From Clostridium sp. CS001 (GTDB lineage Bacteria > Bacillota > Clostridia > Clostridiales > Clostridiaceae): a stretch of DNA of 64,000 nt. The notes below the pieces were generated by a model. The model saw only the letters and a list, made by a program, of their open reading frames with translations. It was not told the DNA's origin and searched no databases. The DNA is taken from positions 1 to 64,000 of the forward strand of contig NZ_JAIZZN010000002.1 in NCBI RefSeq assembly GCF_020443565.1, read 5' to 3'. The translations under genes and the position numbers were made by a program. Numbering within the stretch: position 1 is the stretch's first letter; every line of letters starts with the position of its first letter. Shown here piece by piece: positions 50,696 through 58,488 of the stretch.

Positions 50696-50725
50696 TAGTG
50701 CCACCCAGGTGGCAAGTGGCAAGTT
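50696..50725 (+). repeat. Family A palindromic repeat (half element)
   Basis: TAGTGCCACCCAGGTGGCAA then GTGGCAAG. Short repeats of AAGTTG/TAAGTTG follow. Confidence 0.85.
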
Positions 50726-50761
50726 GAAGTTGTAAGTTGTAAGCTGAAAATGAAACAAAAT

Positions 50762-50799
50762 ATATATTCATACAAAATTATTATTTTGTATGAATATAT
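50762..50799. terminator. Perfect 17-bp AT-rich hairpin
   Basis: ATATATTCATACAAAAT, tatt, ATTTTGTATGAATATAT between convergent aminotransferase and ddh genes. Confidence 0.65.
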
Positions 50800-50909
50800 G
50801 TTTATAAAATAGTAAAAAGCTGATTTGAATTTTGTTTAATTTAAGTCAAACGCTCCATCTTCATATCTAATAGTTAAATTTTATATACTAGACGGTTGAC
50901 ACAATCCCT

Positions 50910-51887
50910 TTATAACAACTCTTTTCTTAATTGTTCTCCTGATTTTGGAGATAAATAACTAAATGGTATATCTAATACGCTGCGAGCTCCTCTTTGGCCT
51001 TCATTATGTAATCTGTAAACTGCTCTTGCATAAGCAACTAGAACACTAGCAGTAAACTCAGGGTTACTATCAAGCTTTAAACTAAACTCCATTTTCTGAT
51101 TTGAATCCTCTCCTGTAACTCCTGTTCGAATAGAAAATCCACCATGAGGCATACCCGTGTGATTCATTTTCAGTTCTTCTTCAGTTATAAAATTTACTGT
51201 TGTGTTATAGTCCTTAAAATAATTTGGCATGCATTTAATTTCACTTTTAATATCATCTAAATCTGCTGCAACTTCTGGTACAACATAGCAAACTCTTTCA
51301 TGTTTATCCTTAGTTAAAAGCTCTACATCTTTTCCGCTACGCACTATATCAATAGCACTTTCAACAGGCACTGTATACTGAATGGCATCTTTAACGCCAT
51401 CTACTCTTCTAATAGCATCTGAATGTCCTTGGCTTACACCTGTTCCCCAAAAGGTATGAGTTTTCCCAATGGGAAGTACTACCTCTCCTAGAAGACGATT
51501 TAATGAAAATACTCCTGGATCCCAACCAACAGATATAAGTCCTATAGTACCAGCACTTTTAGCTACCTCGTCTACTTTATTAAAATAATCTGGTATCTTT
51601 GCATGGGTATCGAAACTATCTACTGTATTAAACATTGATGCAATCTCCGGTGTCTGATCTGGTAAATCAGTAGAAGAACCGCCACAAAGAATCATAACAT
51701 CAATTTTTCCTTTATAACTTGCAACTTCTGAAATATGTATCACTTTTGATGGGGCTATTACTATATCAGGATTTCTTCTTGTAAAAATAGCCTCTAATTG
51801 AAAATCAGGATTTTGTGCTAAAGATAGTTCTACACCTTTTCCAAGATTTCCATACCCTATAATACCCACTCTAATCTTATTGCACAT
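50910..51887 (-). CDS. ddh: meso-Diaminopimelate D-dehydrogenase
   Basis: 325 residues. Rossmann start IRVGIIGYGNLGKGVELSLA, FTRRNPD, CGGSSTDLPDQTPEIA, DSFDTHAKIPDYFNKVD, GLISVGWDPGVFSLNR, GVSQGHSDAIRRVDGVKDAI, MPHGGFSIRTG and PEFTASVLVAYARAVYRL all fit the DapDH family. It makes meso-diaminopimelate for lysine and peptidoglycan in one step from tetrahydrodipicolinate, ammonia and NADPH. GGGAGAG precedes ATG. Monocistronic. Confidence 0.95.
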   Translation of the reverse strand: MCNKIRVGIIGYGNLGKGVELSLAQNPDFQLEAIFTRRNPDIVIAPSKVIHISEVASYKGKIDVMILCGGSSTDLPDQTPEIASMFNTVDSFDTHAKIPDYFNKVDEVAKSAGTIGLISVGWDPGVFSLNRLLGEVVLPIGKTHTFWGTGVSQGHSDAIRRVDGVKDAIQYTVPVESAIDIVRSGKDVELLTKDKHERVCYVVPEVAADLDDIKSEIKCMPNYFKDYNTTVNFITEEELKMNHTGMPHGGFSIRTGVTGEDSNQKMEFSLKLDSNPEFTASVLVAYARAVYRLHNEGQRGARSVLDIPFSYLSPKSGEQLRKELL

Positions 51888-52164
51888 TCAAGTCTCTCCC
51901 TTATGTAAATCAATTTTAATTTTATAATAAGGTTATCATATTTTATGGCTTTTCACACTATTTTTTTATAATTAATAAGCTTATTATTATCAATGTTTTA
52001 AAGGACATATTGTAGGAACTCTTAGCTTTAATATTCTTTTGGTGTTATATAGTCTAATAAACTACGAATTCTATGGATATTATGACAGTTTATAAAAAAT
52101 AAAGAATAGTTAGAATCTCTTCGGTTGGCCTTTGGTTATGTTATAATATACCTAAGGTGATAAT
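51888..52164. promoter_or_regulatory. Divergent spacer with extended -10 promoter
   Basis: TTTGGTTATGTTATAATATA (52131-52150) has TG-T-TATAAT (52139-52147), the same box as before def and the pirin gene. AAGGTGA precedes the sirtuin ATG. Confidence 0.5.
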
Positions 52165-52911
52165 ATGAGTAAAAACATTTTAAAAAGTATAATATCTCAG
52201 TCAAATAACATAGTGTTCTTCGGCGGTGCAGGTGTGTCTACTGAGTCAGAAATACCGGACTTTAGATCTGCAACTGGGTTATACACCACAAGTGCCAAAG
52301 GGAGTTATTCTCCTAAAGAAATATTAAGTTATTCATTTTTTATTAATCATACAGAAGAATTTTTTAAGTTTTATAAAGAAAAAATGATATATCCACAGGC
52401 TAAACCCAATGCAGCTCATTATGCGGTTGCTAAATTGGAAGAGCGTGGAAAGCTACAAGCAGTTATAACTCAAAATATTGATGGTCTCCACCAGATGGCC
52501 GGTAGCAAGAAAGTACTTGAGTTGCATGGAGCAGTTCACCGCAACTATTGCATGAAATGCGGGGAAAATTACAACGTTAATTTTGTGCTAGAGTCCGATG
52601 AAGTTGTACCAAAGTGCACTAAATGCAAAGGCATAATAAGACCCAACGTCACACTTTATGAAGAATCTTTAGATAATATTGTTTTAGAAGATTCTATAGA
52701 ATACATATCAAAAGCTGAAACACTAATAGTTGCTGGAACCTCATTACTAGTATATCCTGCGGCAAGTTTAATTCGTTTCTTTAATGGTAAAAACTTGGTG
52801 CTAATTAATAAATCTGCTACAAAATATGATAATATTGCTAATGTAGTAATAAACGATAGTGTTGGAAAAATTCTATATAGTGCCAGCCACATGGCAAGTG
52901 GCAATTTATAA
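52165..52911 (+). CDS. cobB: Sir2-family NAD-dependent protein deacylase
   Basis: 248 residues. NAD motif VFFGGAGVSTESEIPDFRS, ITQNIDGLHQMAG, catalytic His in VLELHGAVHRNYC, zinc cysteines CMKCG and CTKCKG, then VAGTSLLVYPAASL. It removes acyl groups from lysine. The last ~10 residues (YSASHMASGNL) are read from a family A repeat; the natural end would be near NDSVGKIL. AAGGTGA precedes ATG. Confidence 0.9.
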   Translation: MSKNILKSIISQSNNIVFFGGAGVSTESEIPDFRSATGLYTTSAKGSYSPKEILSYSFFINHTEEFFKFYKEKMIYPQAKPNAAHYAVAKLEERGKLQAVITQNIDGLHQMAGSKKVLELHGAVHRNYCMKCGENYNVNFVLESDEVVPKCTKCKGIIRPNVTLYEESLDNIVLEDSIEYISKAETLIVAGTSLLVYPAASLIRFFNGKNLVLINKSATKYDNIANVVINDSVGKILYSASHMASGNL

Positions 52912-52939
52912 CTTGCCACTTGTCACGTGGGTGGAACTA
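52878..52939 (+). repeat. Family A palindromic repeat (full element)
   Basis: TAGTGCCAGCCACATGGCAA, GTGGCAATTTATAACTTGCC, ACTTGTCACGTGGGTGGAAC, TA: two inverted halves around AATTTATAA. It covers the sirtuin stop codon. Confidence 0.9.
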
Positions 52940-53157
52940 GCTAAGGCGGCTGTCATAGAGGGGAGCTAAAGAATATTCCGGAGACCCCTTTTTTTGAAGA
53001 GCTAAAACAAGGATTTACTAATGTTCCGATCTTAAAGCGATAACTATTGGTATAATTGTATATAAAAAAAATTCATTGAGAAAGTTAAGTTAGTTTATAT
53101 TGAATATAAAGCAAGGAAAATGTGAAAAATTAGAAGATAGTTGATAGGAGTGATACC
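52940..53157. other. Spacer before the ABC operon
   Basis: GAGGGG ... CCCCTTTTTTT (about 52958-52997) is a possible terminator. TTGGTATAATTGTATA (about 53048) contains a TATAAT box. ATAGGAGTGA is the ribosome site. Confidence 0.45.
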
Positions 53158-54072
53158 ATGAGAAACATAATAGAGGTCCGGAATTTTGTAAAAAAATACG
53201 ATGAATTTACAGCAGTGGACAATGTGAGCTTTGAGGTAGAAGAAGGCAGTATTTTTGCATTTTTGGGACCTAATGGAGCAGGTAAAAGCACTACCATTAA
53301 TACACTGTGTACCATATTTAATAAGACTTCAGGAACGTTAATCATTGATGGGAAAGATATTTCAAAGGATAAAGATTATGTTAGAAGTGTTATTGGGGTT
53401 GTTTTTCAGGAACCAACATTGGACAATAAAATGACCGTTGTAGAAAATTTAATTATGCATTGTCGCTTTTATGCTATCCCCAAAAGTGAAGCAGATGAAC
53501 GTATCCAATTTGTATTAGAGTTAGTAGATTTACTGGATTGGAAAAAAGCAATGGTAAGCAGTCTTTCCGGCGGTATGAAACGTCGTGTGGAAATAGCTAG
53601 AGCACTACTTCATTATCCAAAAGTATTATTTTTAGATGAGCCTACTACAGGGCTTGACCCCCAAACTAGGGCTCATATGTGGGATTATATAGTAAAACTT
53701 CAAAAGGAGAAAAATATTACCATTTTTCTAACAACACATTACATGGAAGAGGCCGAGATTTGTAGCAAAGTTGCAATTATGGATGCTGGAAAAATTGTTG
53801 CACTGGACTCCCCATATCACTTGAAGCAACAACATACAAAAGATAGGGCAAATATTACAACCACCGATGAGGCAGGACTTGAGGAACTTCTTAGCGCAGC
53901 AGGTTTTATATACGAGAAAAAAACTGGTTATTACTGCGTCGAAGTTAATGATCTACAAAAGCTTATGGAGATAATAAGTGAGCAAAAGGCTTCCATAACA
54001 GATTTGGAGATTAAAAAAGGTACATTGAATGATGTGTTTTTAGAAATTACTGGAAAGGATATAAGAAAGTGA
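53158..54072 (+). CDS. ABC transporter ATPase (DrrA/multidrug type)
   Basis: 304 residues. Walker A GPNGAGKSTTINTL, Q loop VFQEPTLDNKMTV, signature LSGGMKRRVEIARAL, Walker B VLFLDEPTTGLDPQ, H loop TTHYMEEAE, and a C-terminal regulatory extension of the DrrA group (from about 220). It powers the permease 7 nt downstream. Substrate is probably a drug or lipid. Confidence 0.9.
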   Translation: MRNIIEVRNFVKKYDEFTAVDNVSFEVEEGSIFAFLGPNGAGKSTTINTLCTIFNKTSGTLIIDGKDISKDKDYVRSVIGVVFQEPTLDNKMTVVENLIMHCRFYAIPKSEADERIQFVLELVDLLDWKKAMVSSLSGGMKRRVEIARALLHYPKVLFLDEPTTGLDPQTRAHMWDYIVKLQKEKNITIFLTTHYMEEAEICSKVAIMDAGKIVALDSPYHLKQQHTKDRANITTTDEAGLEELLSAAGFIYEKKTGYYCVEVNDLQKLMEIISEQKASITDLEIKKGTLNDVFLEITGKDIRK

Positions 54073-54079
54073 GGAATTT

Positions 54080-54916
54080 ATGGATATTATAGTAGCATTA
54101 TGGTTTAGAAACATTAAAATTTTTGTGCGTAATCGTGTTCAACTGGTTTTCACTATTGTCATGCCCTTTTTCTTTTTATTTGTGTTTAGCTCCATATTTA
54201 AAAATCAAAATATAGAAAATCCAGTAAACTATATGCTAGCTGGTATTGTTATAACCACAGTATTTCAGACCTCTCTTACCGTTGCCTCTAGTACAATTGA
54301 AGATATTGTTTCGGGATTTATGAAAGAGGTGCTAGTAAGCCCCGTTAAACGAATCCAAATAGCGGCAGGTCAACTATTATCAGCAGCAACTATAGCAACC
54401 TTGCAGGGTATTATTATTTTATTTATAGGCTATTTTATAGGACTTAAGTTTACATCTTGGGTAACGCCATTTGTGGTAATAGGTGTAATGATTTTAGTTG
54501 GACTTGTATTCTCAGGCCTAGGACTCTACATAGCTACTCTCGTAAAGAATTCACAAACCTTTCAAGTTGTGATAACTGCTATTACAATGCCACTTACATT
54601 TCTTTGTGGCGCATATATACCGCTTTCATTGTTACCAAAGATTTTGCAATATATTGCTTATCTAAACCCAATGACCTATACAACAGCATTTTTTAGAACC
54701 ATTATACTAGAAAAGACTTCTTTAACAACAGAACAATTAATATCAGAGCAGCTTGCTTTTAAAATAGGAAGTTTTGTAATTACCCCTCCTATTAGCATGG
54801 CAATTGTAATAATTTTCGGAATGATATTTTTACTGTTGTCCACCTATGTTTTCTCAAGGGTAGATTTTTCAAGAATTAATCGATCAAAGAGTAAGGAAGG
54901 GGATGTATGGAGCTAG
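54080..54916 (+). CDS. ABC-2 type permease (DrrB-like)
   Basis: 278 residues, six membrane helices. ABC-2 signature PLTFLCGAYIPLSLLPKIL and YLNPMTYTTAFFR. Works with the preceding ATPase. The TAG stop is the first three bases of a family A repeat, so the C-terminus ends at the insertion point (KEGDVWS). Confidence 0.85.
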   Translation: MDIIVALWFRNIKIFVRNRVQLVFTIVMPFFFLFVFSSIFKNQNIENPVNYMLAGIVITTVFQTSLTVASSTIEDIVSGFMKEVLVSPVKRIQIAAGQLLSAATIATLQGIIILFIGYFIGLKFTSWVTPFVVIGVMILVGLVFSGLGLYIATLVKNSQTFQVVITAITMPLTFLCGAYIPLSLLPKILQYIAYLNPMTYTTAFFRTIILEKTSLTTEQLISEQLAFKIGSFVITPPISMAIVIIFGMIFLLLSTYVFSRVDFSRINRSKSKEGDVWS

Positions 54917-54973
54917 TGCCATCCACGTGGCAAGTGGCAAGTTTAACTTGCCACTTGTCACGTTGAAGCACTA
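54914..54973 (+). repeat. Family A palindromic repeat (full element) between convergent genes
   Basis: TAGTGCCATCCACGTGGCAA, GTGGCAAGTTTAACTTGCCA, CTTGTCACGTTGAAGCACTA. It fills the gap exactly from the stop of the permease to 1 nt short of the stop of the GNAT gene. Confidence 0.9.
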
Positions 54974-54974
54974 C

Positions 54975-55925
54975 CTAAAATTTTCTACACCAATTCCAAA
55001 CTTCGTTAACAGTTTCAACTTTAAAACCTAAATCTAAGTAAAACTTCTGGTCTCCTCCAAGCATTCCTCTGCACTTAGGTGCCATCTTCATAACACGGTT
55101 GGCAGCCTCACATATCAATGCTTTTGCTATTCCTTCACGTCTACACCACCATACAACTCCAAGTGGTTCTAGTTCACAATAAGGCATTTTTTCATTGTAC
55201 CAGATGATAGCAAATCCCACTGGTTTTCCTTCCTTATCTAATATGCACAAATCAAGTTCTGGCTTGTACCCTGGCATTGTTCTCAAATCATGAAAGCCTA
55301 TTTCACCAGTTTCATATGTTGGAAGTGTATAGTTGAAAGAAAACATATGGGAATTTGAAAGGAAAAAATCTGGTGTTTGGTTTCCATCCGCTATGGTATA
55401 TCCCTCTGGAAGCACAATATCAAATTTCTTTTCTGGAAAGGGAAGTATAAGTGCCCTATTCGCATCCTCAGATAATGTATACCCTCTTTCATTAACCATC
55501 TTTTTCACCAAATCATATTCTGGTGGAATCACTAGATGTAAACGTCTGGTCTTATTTTCATAGTCTTTTGTACCTCTTGTAAAACATGACAAATGTGTTT
55601 CTGCATGATGAAACATACTCTCAAGTAGGTCTCTATCACGTTGCCTTTCTATAGAATCAAAAAGGAAAAATCCATCAGCGTTCCATACTCCTTCGCAGAT
55701 AACTGCTGCTATAATATCACCATCGTCATGCCATATCCCAACAGTATGTCTCCAATTACCAACTATATTTGCCCAGGCACTATGAACTCCACGGGAAAAC
55801 TCATGATGACTTAAACCCCAGGGTGGATTACCCCATTGATAACTTGTTAAAATAAGTTTTTCTAATTTTAAAAAATCTTCATCCCTATAATATCTAAAAG
55901 AAATACTCAAAATATCTACCCCCAT
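54975..55925 (-). CDS. GNAT-family N-acetyltransferase, two-domain
   Basis: 316 residues. Two GNAT-like halves; the second has the acetyl-CoA site (LEPLGVVWWCRREGIAKALI, an RxxGxA-type loop) and ends GDQKFYLDLGFKVETVNEVW. The first half is a degenerate GNAT fold (HTVGIWHDDGDIIAAVICEG). Substrate unknown. ATG 55925 is chosen; a TTG five codons in, after GGGGG, is an alternative. Confidence 0.8.
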   Translation of the reverse strand: MGVDILSISFRYYRDEDFLKLEKLILTSYQWGNPPWGLSHHEFSRGVHSAWANIVGNWRHTVGIWHDDGDIIAAVICEGVWNADGFFLFDSIERQRDRDLLESMFHHAETHLSCFTRGTKDYENKTRRLHLVIPPEYDLVKKMVNERGYTLSEDANRALILPFPEKKFDIVLPEGYTIADGNQTPDFFLSNSHMFSFNYTLPTYETGEIGFHDLRTMPGYKPELDLCILDKEGKPVGFAIIWYNEKMPYCELEPLGVVWWCRREGIAKALICEAANRVMKMAPKCRGMLGGDQKFYLDLGFKVETVNEVWNWCRKF

Positions 55926-56012
55926 ATCCTTAAATAAGTGCTTTATATAATTTTAATATTTCACCTATTAAAATGAAAGATAATAAATATTTCTATATCA
56001 TTCTTTATACAA

Positions 56013-56043
56013 AAGCTACTATCCGTTAAGCAGATAGTAGCTT
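56013..56043 (-). terminator. Terminator hairpin
   Basis: AAGCTACTATC, 9-nt loop, GATAGTAGCTT after the CD3324-type gene. Confidence 0.75.
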
Positions 56044-56047
56044 AAAT

Positions 56048-56317
56048 CTATATACCTTTTTTATATACAATTTTTTTAATACTACTCTCTGAAAGAAAAT
56101 ATTCTTCAGCTAGATTACTAATGGTGCATTTGCTAATAAACTTACTGAGTATTTCCGCATTTCTGCTGTGTATATAATCGAGGCTTTTAGATTTCTCTCC
56201 CCACTTTTTCCTTATTTCAGGCGGAGAAGGGATGTATATGTACTCACCTTGAATGTATTTTTGAATTTCTTTAATTAAATTATCTGGTAAAATTGTATCA
56301 ACTCTTAAATAGTTCAT
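56048..56317 (-). CDS. CD3324-family protein (small HTH protein)
   Basis: 89 residues: MNYLRVDTILPDNLIKEIQK, YIQGEYIYIPSPPEIRKKWG, then LAEEYFLSESSIKKIVYKKG, a helix-turn-helix like the Mor-type domain. A conserved clostridial/bacillar family thought to be DNA-binding; role unknown. GGAGC lies before ATG. A decayed relative lies near 63225. Confidence 0.85.
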   Translation of the reverse strand: MNYLRVDTILPDNLIKEIQKYIQGEYIYIPSPPEIRKKWGEKSKSLDYIHSRNAEILSKFISKCTISNLAEEYFLSESSIKKIVYKKGI

Positions 56318-56680
56318 AAAGCTCAGCTCCTTAATTTATTGTTTAAGCTAAGGAAGCAAAGCCTGTTTATGTATGAATTTACTTAAGTAAAGCGACTAAA
56401 TAGTCATCTCTGTGCAAATTGTCGCCAAAGTCATACCTACAGACTTTGCACAGAGTTTTTTGAGCATTTCCTTATTCATGAGATACATGTCCATGTTATC
56501 ACACTCCAAATTAGAATTAATTGAGTTTTTTCTTATATGCTAGTTCAGAACACTTTATTAGTTTGTCCTTATTTGATTATAGTATATAATAATGTAATTA
56601 TTCAAGTATTTTACTGTATATCAATGTAAACTATAAAATGAACTATAAAATAATATAGTATTAAATTATTGTAAAATAAA
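56318..56680. other. Spacer with a long hairpin
   Basis: CTCTGTGCAAA (56408-56418) pairs with TTTGCACAGAG (56445-56455), followed by TTTTTTGAG; inside it CAAAGTC and GACTTTG also pair. It looks like a terminator or attenuator on the + strand, but no + strand gene precedes it. The rest is very AT-rich. Confidence 0.5.
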
Positions 56681-56747
56681 ATGTTATCATGTGATAACAT
56701 TTATTGTATTTGGTTACAATATATAGTATACTTATCGTATACTATAT
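56681..56747 (+). promoter_or_regulatory. Two palindromic operators upstream of the Panacea-type gene
   Basis: ATGTTATCATGTGATAACAT (56681-56700) is a perfect 20-bp palindrome. ATATAGTATAC, ttatc, GTATACTATAT (56721-56747) is a second one with perfect 11-bp arms. Such pairs are typical of self-regulated antitoxin operons. Confidence 0.65.
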
Positions 56748-56776
56748 TAATTTATAGAAGGGAAGGAAAAAATATA

Positions 56777-56827
56777 ATGGCAGTAAAATCTACAATTGAT
56801 GAAATAAAAGGAAGGTGTTTGTTTTGA
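56777..56827 (+). CDS. 16-codon leader ORF coupled to the next gene
   Basis: MAVKSTIDEIKGRCLF, ATG after GGGAAGGAAA. Its TGA overlaps the TTG start of the next gene (TTGA). It could be a translation-coupling leader or the rest of a lost toxin gene. Confidence 0.4.
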   Translation: MAVKSTIDEIKGRCLF

Positions 56828-57828
56828 AAAAAGAACTGTTTTGTCATGTATGTGATGATTACAAAGTCATTGATGTAGTTAGAAAAAATGAAGTATATAT
56901 GGTTAGAGATGAAGAGATTGAGATACAATCAGAGGTAAGCACTTGTGTTTGCTGTGGTGAAGAATTATTTGATAAAGAATTAGATGAAGCTAATATAGAG
57001 AGAGCATTTGAAAAATACAGAAAAAATCATGGGTTATTAACCTCTAATGAAATAAAAACAATTAGAGATACTTATGGATTAAGTCAAAGAGCTTTTTCTA
57101 GGTTGTTAAAGTGGGGAGAAGTCACTATGCATAGGTATGAAATGGGTGCTATTCAAGACAAAGCCCATAATAATATTCTCATGCTTTTAAAGAATCCAGA
57201 GAATATGTTGAATATATTAAATAATAATCTAGGTGTTTTATCTTGTTCAAAAGAAAAGAAATTAAGAGAAAGGATAGATCTGCTGTTATCAGAAAATGCA
57301 GTAACTGAGCTAGAACACAATGTGATAGAGAATGTTAAAAGTAGAAATGATATTTTTAGCGGGTTTAAATACTTCGACTATGAAAAATTTAAAAGCTTAG
57401 TCATTTATTTCGCACTTAATGAAACAAAACTTTTTAAAACAAAACTTATGAAGCTACTATGGTATGCTGATAATATATTTTTTAAGGAGAAGACAACTTC
57501 CATAACTGGTATGCAATATGCATCCTTGCCTAGGGGACCTGTAATTGAAAATAGAAATTTACTATTAGGACTTCTTGAAAAACAAGGTGTTATTTCTATA
57601 GTTGAAGATGAAGATACTAATGGCGAATACATCCTTTCTGAAACTGATAGTTGTGATATATTTCTTGAGCAAGATGAAATAGATATAGCTAAAAAAATTA
57701 GTGAAAAATTTAAGAACTTTAATTGTAAGCAGATATCTGATTATTCTCATGAAGAAATAGGTTGGAAGGAGAATAGAGTTGGGTCTTTAATTTCATATGA
57801 ATATGCAAAGTATATAAATTTAGATTGA
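56824..57828 (+). CDS. YgiT/MqsA-type zinc finger + HTH + Panacea (SocA/DUF4065) antitoxin-like protein
   Basis: 334 residues from TTG 56824 (GGAAGGTG 7 nt upstream). Zinc finger with CHVC (7-10) and CVCC (41-44), then an MqsA-like HTH (LTSNEIKTIRDTYGLSQRAF; WGEVTMHRYEMGAI). The C-terminal half is a Panacea/SocA domain: YFALNETKLFKTKLMKLLWY, ADNIFFKEKTTSITGMQYAS, LPRGPVIEN. Panacea domains neutralise many unrelated toxins, and the HTH would bind the two palindromes upstream. No toxin-sized gene is next to it; the following gene encodes a Gly/His repeat protein. Confidence 0.85.
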   Translation: MKKELFCHVCDDYKVIDVVRKNEVYMVRDEEIEIQSEVSTCVCCGEELFDKELDEANIERAFEKYRKNHGLLTSNEIKTIRDTYGLSQRAFSRLLKWGEVTMHRYEMGAIQDKAHNNILMLLKNPENMLNILNNNLGVLSCSKEKKLRERIDLLLSENAVTELEHNVIENVKSRNDIFSGFKYFDYEKFKSLVIYFALNETKLFKTKLMKLLWYADNIFFKEKTTSITGMQYASLPRGPVIENRNLLLGLLEKQGVISIVEDEDTNGEYILSETDSCDIFLEQDEIDIAKKISEKFKNFNCKQISDYSHEEIGWKENRVGSLISYEYAKYINLD

Positions 57829-57859
57829 ATAATCATTGGTTACATTTTCAGTACATCTA

Positions 57860-57868
57860 CATACTATA
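57860..57868 (+). promoter_or_regulatory. Possible sporulation (sigma-E/K) -10 box
   Basis: CATACTATA fits CATAnnnTA, 32 nt before the start of the repeat protein. No vegetative -35 is obvious. Suggestive only. Confidence 0.4.
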
Positions 57869-57899
57869 ATATTGTAATCAATTTTATGGAGATTTCTAT

Positions 57900-58400
57900 A
57901 TGAGCAAAATAAATGAGGAAATACCAAACACAATACAGCCAATACAACAATACCCTTACTGCATGAACTGCCCATTGATGTGTGAAAATTCTTATATGCT
58001 ACGAGATCAAATGATGTATGAGTACAATGGTGAAGATTTTGTAGATGAAGGTGCAGATGAAGGTGAATATCGTCCTGGTCCAGGAGGCGGGCACGGACCT
58101 GGTGGCGGACAAGGATCTGGAGGAGGGCACGGACCTGGTGGTGGGCATGGACCTGGAGGAGGACAAGGACCAGGTGGTGGACATGGACCTGGAGGAGGGC
58201 ATGGACCAGGCGGCGGACAAGGACCTGGGGGTGGACACGGACAAGGTGGCGGATATGGACATAAAGTATGGCACGGACATCCAGGATATTACGGCAATAA
58301 TTACTATCCCGATATTAACTACTATTATTTTCTTTTATCACAGTTTTATCCTTACTATCCTTATAATCCATACTACGATTATTACTATAATGCCTATTAA
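57900..58400 (+). CDS. Gly/His/Gln-rich repeat protein, probable spore-surface type
   Basis: 166 residues. The N-terminal part has CMNCPLMCEN (three Cys) and an acidic stretch, followed by ten tandem hexapeptides GPGGG(H/Q), and then a Tyr-rich end (NYYPDINYYYFLLSQFYPYY). This composition (Gly/His repeats, Tyr-rich tail, Cys cluster) resembles coat or crust structural proteins; His-rich repeats may bind metal. ATGGAG lies before ATG. The repeat DNA is far more G-rich than anything nearby. Confidence 0.65.
   Translation: MSKINEEIPNTIQPIQQYPYCMNCPLMCENSYMLRDQMMYEYNGEDFVDEGADEGEYRPGPGGGHGPGGGQGSGGGHGPGGGHGPGGGQGPGGGHGPGGGHGPGGGQGPGGGHGQGGGYGHKVWHGHPGYYGNNYYPDINYYYFLLSQFYPYYPYNPYYDYYYNAY
58077..58256 (+). 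repeat. Tandem 18-bp coding repeat (10 units)
   Basis: Ten hexapeptide units, with last residues H Q H H Q H H Q H Y. The H-H-Q order repeats every three units, so the DNA also has a 54-bp higher-order period. Confidence 0.9.
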
Positions 58401-58451
58401 GAAGGGTTAACTTGTAAACTAAAAGGCATCAAAGATAGAATACTAATGCGT

Positions 58452-58488
58452 AAAAACTATGCTAGTTAAGTTATTTAGCATAGTTTTT
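58452..58488. terminator. Bidirectional terminator
   Basis: AAAAACTATGCTA, loop, TAGCATAGTTTTT between convergent genes. Confidence 0.85.

Noticed and set aside
58077-58256. Regular short repeats that could be taken for a CRISPR array
   Set aside because: Units are 18 bp, contiguous without spacers, and translate as GPGGG(H/Q) inside an open frame.
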